Of a stretch of DNA of 31,469 bases, positions 23,604 to 31,469 are shown in pieces (positions within the stretch are counted from its first letter, which is position 1; each line of letters opens with the position of its first letter). The position numbers and the translations under genes were made by a program. The DNA is from JBGAWK01 sp044227665 (lineage in GTDB: Bacteria; Bacteroidota; Bacteroidia; Chitinophagales; JADIYW01): assembly GCA_044227665.1 (NCBI GenBank), contig JBGAWK010000023.1:1-31469 (forward strand), read 5' to 3'. The notes beneath the pieces were generated by a model. It did not search any database. It was not told the DNA's origin and was given only the letters and a program-made list of their open reading frames with translations.

Positions 23604-26600
23604 ATGAATACAAATTATAAATTCTTTTCCTCTCTATTAATATGTTTTGTGCTGTATGCTAATTGGGGCAGGGCGGAAATCTCAAACAACACTTCTACGC
23701 AAGTGGTTGATTATATAGAAAATAAGGGACAGTGGCCAAAAAATGTTTTATATAGAGCAGATCTAAGTGGCGGATTTGTGTATTTGGAAAATAATAAAAT
23801 GACATATTTGTTCTATGACAAAGACTTCCACAAACACGGTCTTAGCGATGAGTCTCATAAATATATCCTTCAAGGAGACGCTAAAATCCTTAACCCTGAT
23901 TACCACGAAGAAACTGTTCATGCCATACACGGACACGTATATAATACAGAGTTTTTAGGGGCGAATATGGCTGCCACGTCCACAGGCATGCAACGTACAG
24001 ACTATTATTTCAATTATTTCCTAGGCAATGACCCTAGCAAATGGGCTGGCAATGTGTATGCTTATAAGTCTGTAACTTATAGTAATGTATATGACGGTAT
24101 AGATGTAAAAATTGGTAGTGCCGGCACTTCACTAAAGACGGATTATATTTTGCATCCCTTTGCTGAAGCCAATAAGATAAAGATAAAATACAATGGTATT
24201 GATAAGATGTTTTTGGATGATGAAGGCAACCTAATTCTAGCTACATCCATAAATGATGTGAAAGAATACAAACCTTATTCCTATCAATCAATACATGGTG
24301 AACTGAAAGAAGTAAAAAGCAGATATGTATTACAAGGTAATGTCCTAGGCTTTGAGATATTGGAAGCGTATGACAAGAGTTTGCCCCTGATTATAGATCC
24401 TACGCTCGTATTTTCTACGTATTCTGGTAGTGTGGTGGACAATTGGGGATCGTCTGCTACGTATGACAGCGAAGGAAATATGTATTTGGGAGGGATAGCC
24501 TTGGGTCCGAATTATCCCACTACTACAGGCGCATTCCAGACGACATTTGGCGGTGGCAACGACTTCCTAGGAACAGATATAGTAATTACAAAATTTAGAG
24601 CCAACGGCTCTACACGCTTATATTCCACTTATCTCGGTGGTATAGATAATGAACTGCTTACAAGTCTTTATAACTCTGTAGATAATAAGTTGGTAGCAAT
24701 GATAGTTACGGGTTCTGATAATTTCCCTGTTACTGGCAATGCGTATGACAGGTCATTTAATGGCGGTACTCCCTCTGAAGCTATGAGTGGCAGCATCGGT
24801 TTTGTGAATGGTACGGATATTGCCATTACCCGACTGGAGACGGATGGAAATGCCTTGGCAGGCAGTACATTTTTTGGTGGTAGTGGCAATGATGGATTAA
24901 ATAAGGCTATCAATATATTATTTAATTATGGTGATGAAACGCGTGGAGATTTGGAAATTGGTGCCGATAATAGTATATATATTTCTTCTACAACAAATTC
25001 TAATAATATTCCGGGTACATCAGGGAGGTCACAGCCTTCCTACGGTGGAGGGGCTTCTGACGGCGTTATAGCAAAATTTAATAGTAATCTTACGGCTTTA
25101 CAATGGTCTACCTACTATGGAGGTAGTGGTGCAGATGCCTCATATTATTTAGAATTGGATGGTAATAATAATATATTTATTACAGGAGGAACTACCAGTA
25201 CGAATCTCGCTAATAGAAATTTGGGTCTTAATAGCAGCTATCAGGGTGGGCGTTCAGATGGCTATATTGCAAAACTAAATCCCGACGCTACTAATGTAAT
25301 GGTATCTACATATTTGGGAACATCGGATTATGACCAATCTTTTATCATAAATGTAGATAAAACTAATAGTGTTGTAGCCTTTGGAAGTACTATGGGCAGC
25401 TATCCTACTACAGATGGTGTATTTATGAATAATAATGCTAGACAATTTTTTCATAAATTAAATAATAATCTAAATACTACCGTATTCTCTACCACCATTG
25501 GCAATCCTGACGACATCTATACTAACTTAGTTCCCACCTCGTTATTGATAGATATCTGTGGCAATATTTATGCTGCCGGATGGGGTGGAGGCCCTAATGC
25601 TTCATTTGAAGACGATGCAGGATATTCGAGAGGTATGCCCATAACCTCCGACGCCTATAAAACCACTACTGACAATAACGACTTTTACTTCATAAGCCTC
25701 AATAGTAATGCTAGCTCCTTATTATATGGTTCTTATTTTGGAGAAAATGGTGCTCACGACCATGTAGATGGTGGAACTAGCAAGTTTGACAAAAATGGAA
25801 TAATTTATCAGGCAGTATGTGCAAGCTGTGGCGGCAGCGATAATTTTCCTACGACACCGGGAGCATATAGCCGTAACAATCACTCTTCCAACTGTAATAT
25901 GGCAGGAATAAAATTTCAGTTTGACCTCAAAGCCATGCAAATTACGAGTATAAGTGCTTCGCCTAATCCTGTATGTATAGGAAGGTCTTCTGCTTTTTCA
26001 TTCAATTCTTCTGTAAAACCCACATCTGTGTTTTGGGATTTTGGAGATGGCGCAACTTCTACACAAACCACCCCAAATCATACTTATAGTACTATAGGTA
26101 CCTATACCGTAAAACTCGTTATCCAAAATCCTTCCGACTGTAATCCTATAGATTCTTCTTCTTTTACTGTGATCGTGCGTAGCGGAGGGAGTTCCACCGT
26201 AGATAGGACTATTTGCCAAGGACAATCTACAAGTATAGGCAATCAAACTTTTACCCAAGCGGGAACATATACAGTAAGAATTAGCATAGGTGAGGGATGC
26301 GACAGCGTAGTAACTTTACACCTCAAGGTGAATCCAAATTCCACTTACACCCTTAATAGATCTATATGCCAAGGCGATACAGTTATGGTGAATGGGCAAT
26401 CCTATAATACGGAAGGAACTTATACAGTTTCTTTGAATTCCTCGAATGGCTGTGATAGTATTGTTACTTTAGTCCTTAAAGTTAATCCTGACAGAACCGC
26501 TACCTTGCAAAGGGAGATTTGCCAAGGTAGTAGTATTATTGTAGGTGGACAAACATTTACTACAGCAGGTACATATAGTATAAACACTAATACCACTTTA

Positions 26601-28082
26601 GGCTGTGATAGCACAATAAATCTTACACTGTTAGTGAATCCCACCTCATCTTCAAATATAGATAAGACTATTTGTGCCGGCGGAAGTGTAACTATAGGAA
26701 ATCAAACCTTTACGACTTCGGGAACATACACAGTAAAACTTGCGACCTTCAAAGGCTGTGACAGCACCATCACCTTACAGCTTCAGGTAAGGGATAGGCT
26801 AGAGACCCAAATCTCGCAGTCTATTTGTGAAGGAGATTCTTTATTGTTCGGCAATAAATACTATAAAGCCGAAGGTGTATATTCTGCGGTATTTACCTCA
26901 TCATTGGGCTGTGACAGCACCGTAACCCTTGCCCTCAGTGTGACTCCTACAGTTTATGGGTACTATTATAAAGAAATTTGCCCAGACAGCAGCTTTGTCG
27001 TTGGTGGTAATACGTACAACACTACTGGAATATATACTGTAAATCTACAGGCACTGTCGGGTTGTGATAGTGTACTCACACTTCAACTTGTAGTTACAAA
27101 TCTCATCCACGATACGATTACTTATAGTATTTGTGAAGGTGATTCTATAACTATAAATGGCAATACGTATTATATAGAAGGCAATTATCAGACACAGATT
27201 GTTACACATATTAATTGTGATACGCTACTTACGTTCGATATTATTTTACTTAAAAAAGATACCTTTAATAATACGATAAAACTATGTAGTGGTGACAGCG
27301 TACTATTAGACAATGGATATTATTCCGAAGCTGGTATCTATAGTTTTTTGCACACCAATCAGGTAGGTTGCGATAGCCTTACTAATATTACAATCGAGAT
27401 TCTACCTACCTCATCGCTTAATATTTCGGATTCATTATGTTCAGGAGATACATTACGTGTGGGACAAGAGATTTTTACGCAAAGTGGTCAATATCAGGTA
27501 GTACTGAGTAACCAGTATGGCTGTGATAGTATAATAGACATAGACTTATATGTAGAACCGCCACTAGCGATAGATATTTCGGCAGACTCTACTACAGTAA
27601 ATTATGGCTCTCAGGTGATATTACAAATTACACCTTCAAATCAGAGTTACATCTACAGTTGGCAGCCACAGCGAGGACTCTCCTCCTATAATACGGCTAC
27701 AGCTACGGCTACAATTACTGAAGATATTACCTACTATGGCAGTATAACCACAGCACTAGGATGTATCACTACAGACTCTATATCTATATATCTAGAGGAC
27801 TGTAAAGAGGCTAATGTTTTTCTCCCTAATGCATTTTCTCCGAATGGAGATCGCAATCACGACGTTTATTATGTAGTGTCGTCTTATGAGATTACAGATA
27901 TGCGACTGATGATATTTGACAGGTGGGGAGAAAAGGTCTTTGAGAGTACCTCCGAAGACGTGGGCTGGGATGGCAGCCACAAAGGGAAGCCCGCAGCTGC
28001 TGACAGCTATGCCTATGTTTTTGAGGGAAAATGTGGCGATATCACAATTAAGAAACAAGGTAATATCACATTAATCAGATAA
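23604..28082 (+). CDS. Giant secreted adhesin-like protein with SBBP, PKD, nine Cys repeats and T9SS type B domain
   Basis: ATG 23604 gives a signal peptide (NYKFFSSLLICFVLYANWGRAE); the frame also runs back to a TTG at 23577. Of about 1,492 residues, the N-terminal domain opens with YIENKGQWPKNVLYRADLSGG, a block typical of large Bacteroidota surface proteins. Residues about 250-760 carry SBBP-type propeller repeats (STYLGG, STYYGGSGADASYYLELDG). A PKD domain (FWDFGDGATSTQTTPNHTYSTIGTYTVKL) lies near 785-860. Nine tandem repeats of about 50 residues follow (862-1318), each with a CxGDS-type and a GCDS-type Cys. The last 90 residues are the gliding-motility-associated type B sorting domain (FLPNAFSPNGDRNHD, FDRWGEKVFES, GWDG). 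It is exported by T9SS and probably surface-attached. It is cotranscribed with the PorP-OmpA gene one base downstream. Confidence 0.92.
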   Translation: MNTNYKFFSSLLICFVLYANWGRAEISNNTSTQVVDYIENKGQWPKNVLYRADLSGGFVYLENNKMTYLFYDKDFHKHGLSDESHKYILQGDAKILNPDYHEETVHAIHGHVYNTEFLGANMAATSTGMQRTDYYFNYFLGNDPSKWAGNVYAYKSVTYSNVYDGIDVKIGSAGTSLKTDYILHPFAEANKIKIKYNGIDKMFLDDEGNLILATSINDVKEYKPYSYQSIHGELKEVKSRYVLQGNVLGFEILEAYDKSLPLIIDPTLVFSTYSGSVVDNWGSSATYDSEGNMYLGGIALGPNYPTTTGAFQTTFGGGNDFLGTDIVITKFRANGSTRLYSTYLGGIDNELLTSLYNSVDNKLVAMIVTGSDNFPVTGNAYDRSFNGGTPSEAMSGSIGFVNGTDIAITRLETDGNALAGSTFFGGSGNDGLNKAINILFNYGDETRGDLEIGADNSIYISSTTNSNNIPGTSGRSQPSYGGGASDGVIAKFNSNLTALQWSTYYGGSGADASYYLELDGNNNIFITGGTTSTNLANRNLGLNSSYQGGRSDGYIAKLNPDATNVMVSTYLGTSDYDQSFIINVDKTNSVVAFGSTMGSYPTTDGVFMNNNARQFFHKLNNNLNTTVFSTTIGNPDDIYTNLVPTSLLIDICGNIYAAGWGGGPNASFEDDAGYSRGMPITSDAYKTTTDNNDFYFISLNSNASSLLYGSYFGENGAHDHVDGGTSKFDKNGIIYQAVCASCGGSDNFPTTPGAYSRNNHSSNCNMAGIKFQFDLKAMQITSISASPNPVCIGRSSAFSFNSSVKPTSVFWDFGDGATSTQTTPNHTYSTIGTYTVKLVIQNPSDCNPIDSSSFTVIVRSGGSSTVDRTICQGQSTSIGNQTFTQAGTYTVRISIGEGCDSVVTLHLKVNPNSTYTLNRSICQGDTVMVNGQSYNTEGTYTVSLNSSNGCDSIVTLVLKVNPDRTATLQREICQGSSIIVGGQTFTTAGTYSINTNTTLGCDSTINLTLLVNPTSSSNIDKTICAGGSVTIGNQTFTTSGTYTVKLATFKGCDSTITLQLQVRDRLETQISQSICEGDSLLFGNKYYKAEGVYSAVFTSSLGCDSTVTLALSVTPTVYGYYYKEICPDSSFVVGGNTYNTTGIYTVNLQALSGCDSVLTLQLVVTNLIHDTITYSICEGDSITINGNTYYIEGNYQTQIVTHINCDTLLTFDIILLKKDTFNNTIKLCSGDSVLLDNGYYSEAGIYSFLHTNQVGCDSLTNITIEILPTSSLNISDSLCSGDTLRVGQEIFTQSGQYQVVLSNQYGCDSIIDIDLYVEPPLAIDISADSTTVNYGSQVILQITPSNQSYIYSWQPQRGLSSYNTATATATITEDITYYGSITTALGCITTDSISIYLEDCKEANVFLPNAFSPNGDRNHDVYYVVSSYEITDMRLMIFDRWGEKVFESTSEDVGWDGSHKGKPAAADSYAYVFEGKCGDITIKKQGNITLIR

Positions 28083-28083
28083 G

Positions 28084-29784
28084 ATGAGAAAGTTATTTTA
28101 TATTATATCAATAGTAAGTATAAATAGTGTAGTCCTTGCGCAAGACCCACATTGGAGTATGGCACAATACAATCCTATATATATTAATCCAGCAAATTCT
28201 GGCTTTGCAGAGAAAGCCAATAGAATAACGGCTATATACAGAAATCAGTGGAGGGCTGTCACAGTTCCTTTTAATACGCCTATGGTAAGCTACGACAGAA
28301 AAGTAGTGCAGACGGACAATGGATTCAGGCTGGGAGTATCAGGACAATTATTGTTTGATAAAGCAGGAGATGGCAACTTTACTACGTTCAGGCCTGCCAT
28401 AGGTATAGCCGTGGGCAAATATTTCAAGCAAGATAAGCAATATATAAGTTTGGGCATCCAAGGCTCTTATGTACGCAAGCAAATAGATATGTCCGCACTG
28501 AAATTCGGTTCGCAATATGGGAGTGGCAATGCTTATGACCCAAATATTCCTAGTGGGGAGTTACTAAGTCAAGACCGTGCCGGTTATTTTGACTTAGGGT
28601 TAGGATTTAATTATCACGCCAAATTCTTAGAGACGGGTAAAGTAGATGTTGGCACATCTGTCTTTAACCTCAATGCACCGGAATATAGCTTTTTGTCTTC
28701 GACAGCTACTACAGTTCAAAAAAGATATGTAGCTTATGTAAAAAGCGACATCCCTATTACGCGTTCTAAGCAGTGGGAATTTAATCCCGCCTACTTTTTT
28801 ACCTTCCAAAATAAGGCAAAAGAGTGTTTGTATCAGGCATTATTTTCCGTAAATATCCATCCTGAGGCTAATAAAGATATAAAACTTACCTTCGGACCCG
28901 GATATAGAAAGAATGATGCCATAATAGGTTATCTCGGTGCGCAATGGAATGACCTGAAAGTTGCCTTTGCCTTCGATGGTAATATTTCGGATTTGCGTAG
29001 TGCTACACAAGGTCGTGGGGCTTATGAACTTATGCTAGCTTATGAGTGGGAGAAAAAAAAGAAAGAAGAACCTAAGCCCATTATAGACACAGTGTCTAAA
29101 GAAATAGTAGAAGACGATACTGTAATCAAAGAGGAAGAACCTGCTCCGGAATCTGTGGCCGTAGTGGTAGAATCCCAACCTATAGAGCCGGAAATCATCC
29201 CTACGCCCGAGCCACCCAAACCGCCACGCCTAACTTATGAGCAACAAATTAAGCCCTATTTACCGCTTAGTTTATATTTTGATAATGACATCCCCAAACC
29301 GACAGCGGCGATGCCTATCCTGTCCATAAGTTATGACGACACTTATTTGAATTATATCAAACGCAAACCTGTATATGCTGCCAACCATAGCGGTTCATCT
29401 CAATTCTTTACGGAGAAAGTAGAGTCCAACTTCAATAAGTTCAATAAGGTGCTGACTATCATTGAAGAAGCTCTTGCCGATAATAGGCGTGTAAATCTTG
29501 AGCTGCAAGGATTTGCCTCACCATTGGCTTCGGATGCCTATAATGAAAAACTTACAGAAAACAGGATAGCAGTAATAGAACATTATATCTTAGAGTGGAA
29601 TAATAAGACACTTTCGTCATTTGCGCAAGATGGCAAACTTACCTTTACCCACAAGCCTATGGGTGAGGCAGCTTCAAAAAATTCTGGCATCAGTGACAAT
29701 GTGAAGGATACTTCCAAATCTGTATATAGTCCTGATGCTTCACAAGAGCGAAGAGTGGAAATACTTTTAATAAAAGTCCAATAA
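28084..29784 (+). CDS. PorP/SprF-family outer-membrane protein fused to an OmpA-like domain
   Basis: A signal peptide (KLFYIISIVSINSVVLAQ) precedes a PorP/SprF-type beta-barrel of about 300 residues, opening DPHWSMAQYNPIYINPANSGFA and RNQWRAVTVPFNTPMVSYD, the family hallmark. Residues about 322-381 are a Pro/Glu/Lys-rich linker. From about 382 an OmpA-like domain follows: LPLSLYFDNDIPKP, then LELQGFASPLASDAYNEKLTENRIAVIEHYI near 475-500 and ERRVEILLI at the end. The Arg expected to contact peptidoglycan is kept (LTENR), while the usual GHTD motif is GFAS. SprF-like proteins are needed to secrete particular type B cargos such as SprB, and the gene starts one base after such a cargo. It is longer than a plain SprF (about 300-350 aa). 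Confidence 0.88.
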   Translation: MRKLFYIISIVSINSVVLAQDPHWSMAQYNPIYINPANSGFAEKANRITAIYRNQWRAVTVPFNTPMVSYDRKVVQTDNGFRLGVSGQLLFDKAGDGNFTTFRPAIGIAVGKYFKQDKQYISLGIQGSYVRKQIDMSALKFGSQYGSGNAYDPNIPSGELLSQDRAGYFDLGLGFNYHAKFLETGKVDVGTSVFNLNAPEYSFLSSTATTVQKRYVAYVKSDIPITRSKQWEFNPAYFFTFQNKAKECLYQALFSVNIHPEANKDIKLTFGPGYRKNDAIIGYLGAQWNDLKVAFAFDGNISDLRSATQGRGAYELMLAYEWEKKKKEEPKPIIDTVSKEIVEDDTVIKEEEPAPESVAVVVESQPIEPEIIPTPEPPKPPRLTYEQQIKPYLPLSLYFDNDIPKPTAAMPILSISYDDTYLNYIKRKPVYAANHSGSSQFFTEKVESNFNKFNKVLTIIEEALADNRRVNLELQGFASPLASDAYNEKLTENRIAVIEHYILEWNNKTLSSFAQDGKLTFTHKPMGEAASKNSGISDNVKDTSKSVYSPDASQERRVEILLIKVQ

Positions 29785-29795
29785 GCAAGTGGCAA

Positions 29796-29818
29796 GGCTA
29801 AGCCAAGGCTTTTTTCAG
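29796..29818 (+). terminator. Weak hairpin with T-run between convergent genes
   Basis: AAGCCAAGGCTT is a palindrome followed by further T residues, at the convergent ends of the PorP-OmpA gene and glyS. The stem is only 4-5 bp and overlaps the glyS stop region, so terminator activity is doubtful. Confidence 0.25.
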
Positions 29819-31321
29819 GAGTATATTCATATCTACTTTCTGCGCTATTCTATTTTCTACTTCATGTATAGAGATGCGTTCCTGTGACATGGTATCACGG
29901 TCTCTTATTGTAACTGTATTGTCTTCTAAGGTCTGATGATCTACGGTGATACAATATGGCGTACCTATGGCATCCATTCTGCGATATCTTTTGCCTATAG
30001 TATCTTTTTCTTCATAATATGTCCTTCCTATGAAGCGTAGCTTGTCCATGATTTCTCTAGCTTTTTCTGGGAGACCATCTTTCTTCAAAAGTGGCAATAC
30101 GGCTACCTTTACAGGAGCTAAAGATGGAGGTAGGCTTAGTACCATCCTAGAGTCCTTATCGAGTTTTTCTTCTCTAAGATTCTCACTTATCAACCTCAGA
30201 AACATACGATCTAAACCTATAGAAGTTTCTATGACATAAGGTATATAGCTTTCGTTGCGCTCGGAATCGAAATATTGCATTTTTTTGCCACTATACTGCT
30301 GGTGATTGCCCAAGTCAAAGTCTGTGCGTGAATGTATGCCTTCTAATTCTTTGAATCCAATAGGAAATTTATATTGAATGTCTTCCGCAGCATCCGCATA
30401 ATGTGCCAATTTTTCATGCACATGGAATCTGAGTGCTGTCTCTTCAGTACCCAATGCCAAATGCCATTTCATACGCAGTTTTTTCCAATAGTCAAACCAC
30501 TCTTTTTGTGTGCCAGGCTGTATAAAAAATTGCATCTCCATCTGCTCAAATTCTCTCATCCTAAATATAAATTGCCGTGCCACTATCTCATTGCGGAATG
30601 CTTTGCCTATCTGTGCTATTCCGAAGGGCAGTTTCATCCTTGCCGTTTTCTGTACATTTAGAAAGTTGACAAATATGCCTTGTGCCGTCTCCGGTCTCAA
30701 ATATAAGTCTGTGCTGGCTTCATCTAGGGCTCCTAGCTTTGTGCCAAACATGAGATTGAACTGGCGTACGTCGGTCCAATTTTTAGTGCCACTAACTTCG
30801 CAAACTATCTCGTATTCTTCAATAAGTTCCTTGTAACGAGTCAAATTTCCAGCATTGGCAGCAATTTTGTACTGATTTTCCAATTCTAAAGATTTTTTGT
30901 AATCTCTGCTGGCTACAGCTTTCTCTTCATCGGATTTGGCTATATCAAAGTCTTTTTTTATTAATTCTTTAAGGCCCTTATCTCTGAGCTTTTCTATTTT
31001 CTCTTCTATAAGTACATCAGCGCGATAGCGTTTTTTGGAATCTTTGTTGTCAATGAGTGGGTCTTGAAAGCTATCTACGTGTCCAGAGGCTTTCCAAGTC
31101 GTGGGATGCATAAATATAGCGGCGTCAATACCTACGATATTTTCATGCATTTGTACCATACTCTTCCACCAATACTCTTTGATATGATTTTTTAATTCAG
31201 CACCGAATGGACCATAGTCATAAACTGCGCCCAGATTATCATAAATTTCGCTGGAAGGGAAGATGAATCCGTATTCTTTACAATGGGAAACAATGCGCTG
31301 TAATGTGTCTTTTTCTTGCAT
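29798..31321 (-). CDS. glyS: Glycyl-tRNA synthetase (single-chain dimeric type)
   Basis: This class II synthetase charges tRNA-Gly with glycine in the cytoplasm. ATG 31321 gives MQEKDTLQRIVSHCKEYGF, about 507 aa; the frame reaches a TTG nine bases earlier, which overlaps a -7 box. Signature blocks are NLGAVYDYGPFG and the motif 1 region near the N-terminus, motif 2 GKAFRNEIVARQFIFRMREFEQME, motif 3 ETSIGLDRMFLRLI and a C-terminal anticodon-binding domain (APVKVAVLPLLKK to TVTIRDRDTM). It is the alpha-2 type with one chain, not the GlyQ/GlyS two-subunit enzyme; some annotators use the symbol glyQS. Length is normal. Confidence 0.96.
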   Translation of the reverse strand: MQEKDTLQRIVSHCKEYGFIFPSSEIYDNLGAVYDYGPFGAELKNHIKEYWWKSMVQMHENIVGIDAAIFMHPTTWKASGHVDSFQDPLIDNKDSKKRYRADVLIEEKIEKLRDKGLKELIKKDFDIAKSDEEKAVASRDYKKSLELENQYKIAANAGNLTRYKELIEEYEIVCEVSGTKNWTDVRQFNLMFGTKLGALDEASTDLYLRPETAQGIFVNFLNVQKTARMKLPFGIAQIGKAFRNEIVARQFIFRMREFEQMEMQFFIQPGTQKEWFDYWKKLRMKWHLALGTEETALRFHVHEKLAHYADAAEDIQYKFPIGFKELEGIHSRTDFDLGNHQQYSGKKMQYFDSERNESYIPYVIETSIGLDRMFLRLISENLREEKLDKDSRMVLSLPPSLAPVKVAVLPLLKKDGLPEKAREIMDKLRFIGRTYYEEKDTIGKRYRRMDAIGTPYCITVDHQTLEDNTVTIRDRDTMSQERISIHEVENRIAQKVDMNILLKKALA

Positions 31322-31327
31322 AATGGG

Positions 31328-31335
31328 CAAAGATA
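31328..31335 (-). promoter_or_regulatory. -7 box of glyS
   Basis: The minus strand reads TATCTTTG, an exact TAnnTTTG match, ending six bases before the ATG at 31321 and overlapping the alternative TTG codon. This supports the ATG as the start and suggests a leaderless or very short-leader transcript. Confidence 0.5.
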
Positions 31336-31378
31336 AGCAAAGTGTTGAATTCAGAAAAATTTGGAGAGGTGAAGATTT

Positions 31379-31452
31379 GGGAATTTGGAAATGGGCATAA
31401 GTTCAATGTTGGTTGGGTTATGGTTCACGGAATTTGGGGTTATGGGAATTTG
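31379..31452 (+). repeat. Degenerate GGAATTTG repeats at the window edge
   Basis: Three copies of the word GGAATTTG occur at 31380-31387, 31429-31436 and 31445-31452, in G/T-rich noncoding DNA upstream of glyS, with a partial copy (AATTTGG) near 31358. The region runs off the window, so the full extent is unknown. No reading frame of note is seen. Confidence 0.35.
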
Positions 31453-31469
31453 AACATGGTCTCCCTGTT

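Noticed and set aside
26185..27560. Regularly spaced repeats that could suggest a CRISPR array
   Set aside because: The periodicity is in the protein (about 150 bp per unit), the DNA copies are divergent, and a single open frame runs through all of them.

Overview
This window is chromosomal DNA of a Bacteroidota bacterium, moderately AT-rich, most likely from the Chitinophagales/Saprospirales/Sphingobacteriales side of the phylum (lineage is inferred from gene content only). The evidence is a large TonB-dependent receptor with an N-terminal carboxypeptidase-regulatory domain, proteins ending in type A and type B type IX secretion (T9SS) sorting domains, a PorP/SprF-family protein, a DUF5117/DUF4953-type metalloprotease, and promoter boxes of the phylum's TAnnTTTG type. 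Shine-Dalgarno sequences are not evident.

Layout. 1-6.8 kb: the tail of an unidentified gene, an EamA/DMT transporter, a tiny lipoprotein on the minus strand, a GT28-like glycosyltransferase, dnaN, proC, a GT39-like membrane glycosyltransferase and a secreted carboxypeptidase-regulatory-like protein. 6.8-10 kb: clpX, and divergently a long acyl-CoA dehydrogenase closed by a strong intrinsic terminator. 10.06-11.41 kb: a very AT-rich two-gene unit with its own promoter box, coding for a two-transmembrane protein with a GAF-like C-terminus and a 71-aa hydrophilic partner; neither is recognised. 11.5-13.1 kb: a methyltransferase-like gene converging on an SDR oxidoreductase. 13.2-18.9 kb: a minus-strand operon of a CocE/S15-type hydrolase with a type A T9SS signal, followed by a TonB receptor. 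19-20 kb: a lipoprotein of seven YWKNG repeats, a likely seven-bladed propeller. 20.3-20.8 kb: a decayed, internally deleted IS5-family element with inverted ends and a TTA duplication. 20.8-23.5 kb: a secreted zinc metalloprotease. 23.6-29.8 kb: an operon of a giant adhesin-like T9SS type B cargo and a PorP/SprF protein fused to an OmpA-like domain. 29.8-31.3 kb: glycyl-tRNA synthetase.

How the genes fit together. Housekeeping genes (dnaN, proC, clpX, glyS) are interspersed with envelope genes. The hydrolase plus receptor look like a surface digestion and uptake pair. The large cargo and the PorP-OmpA fusion look like a T9SS substrate with its dedicated outer-membrane partner. The most novel-looking items are the AT-rich TM-GAF module, the PorP-OmpA fusion and the miniature IS5 remnant. 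No tRNA, rRNA or CRISPR array was seen.
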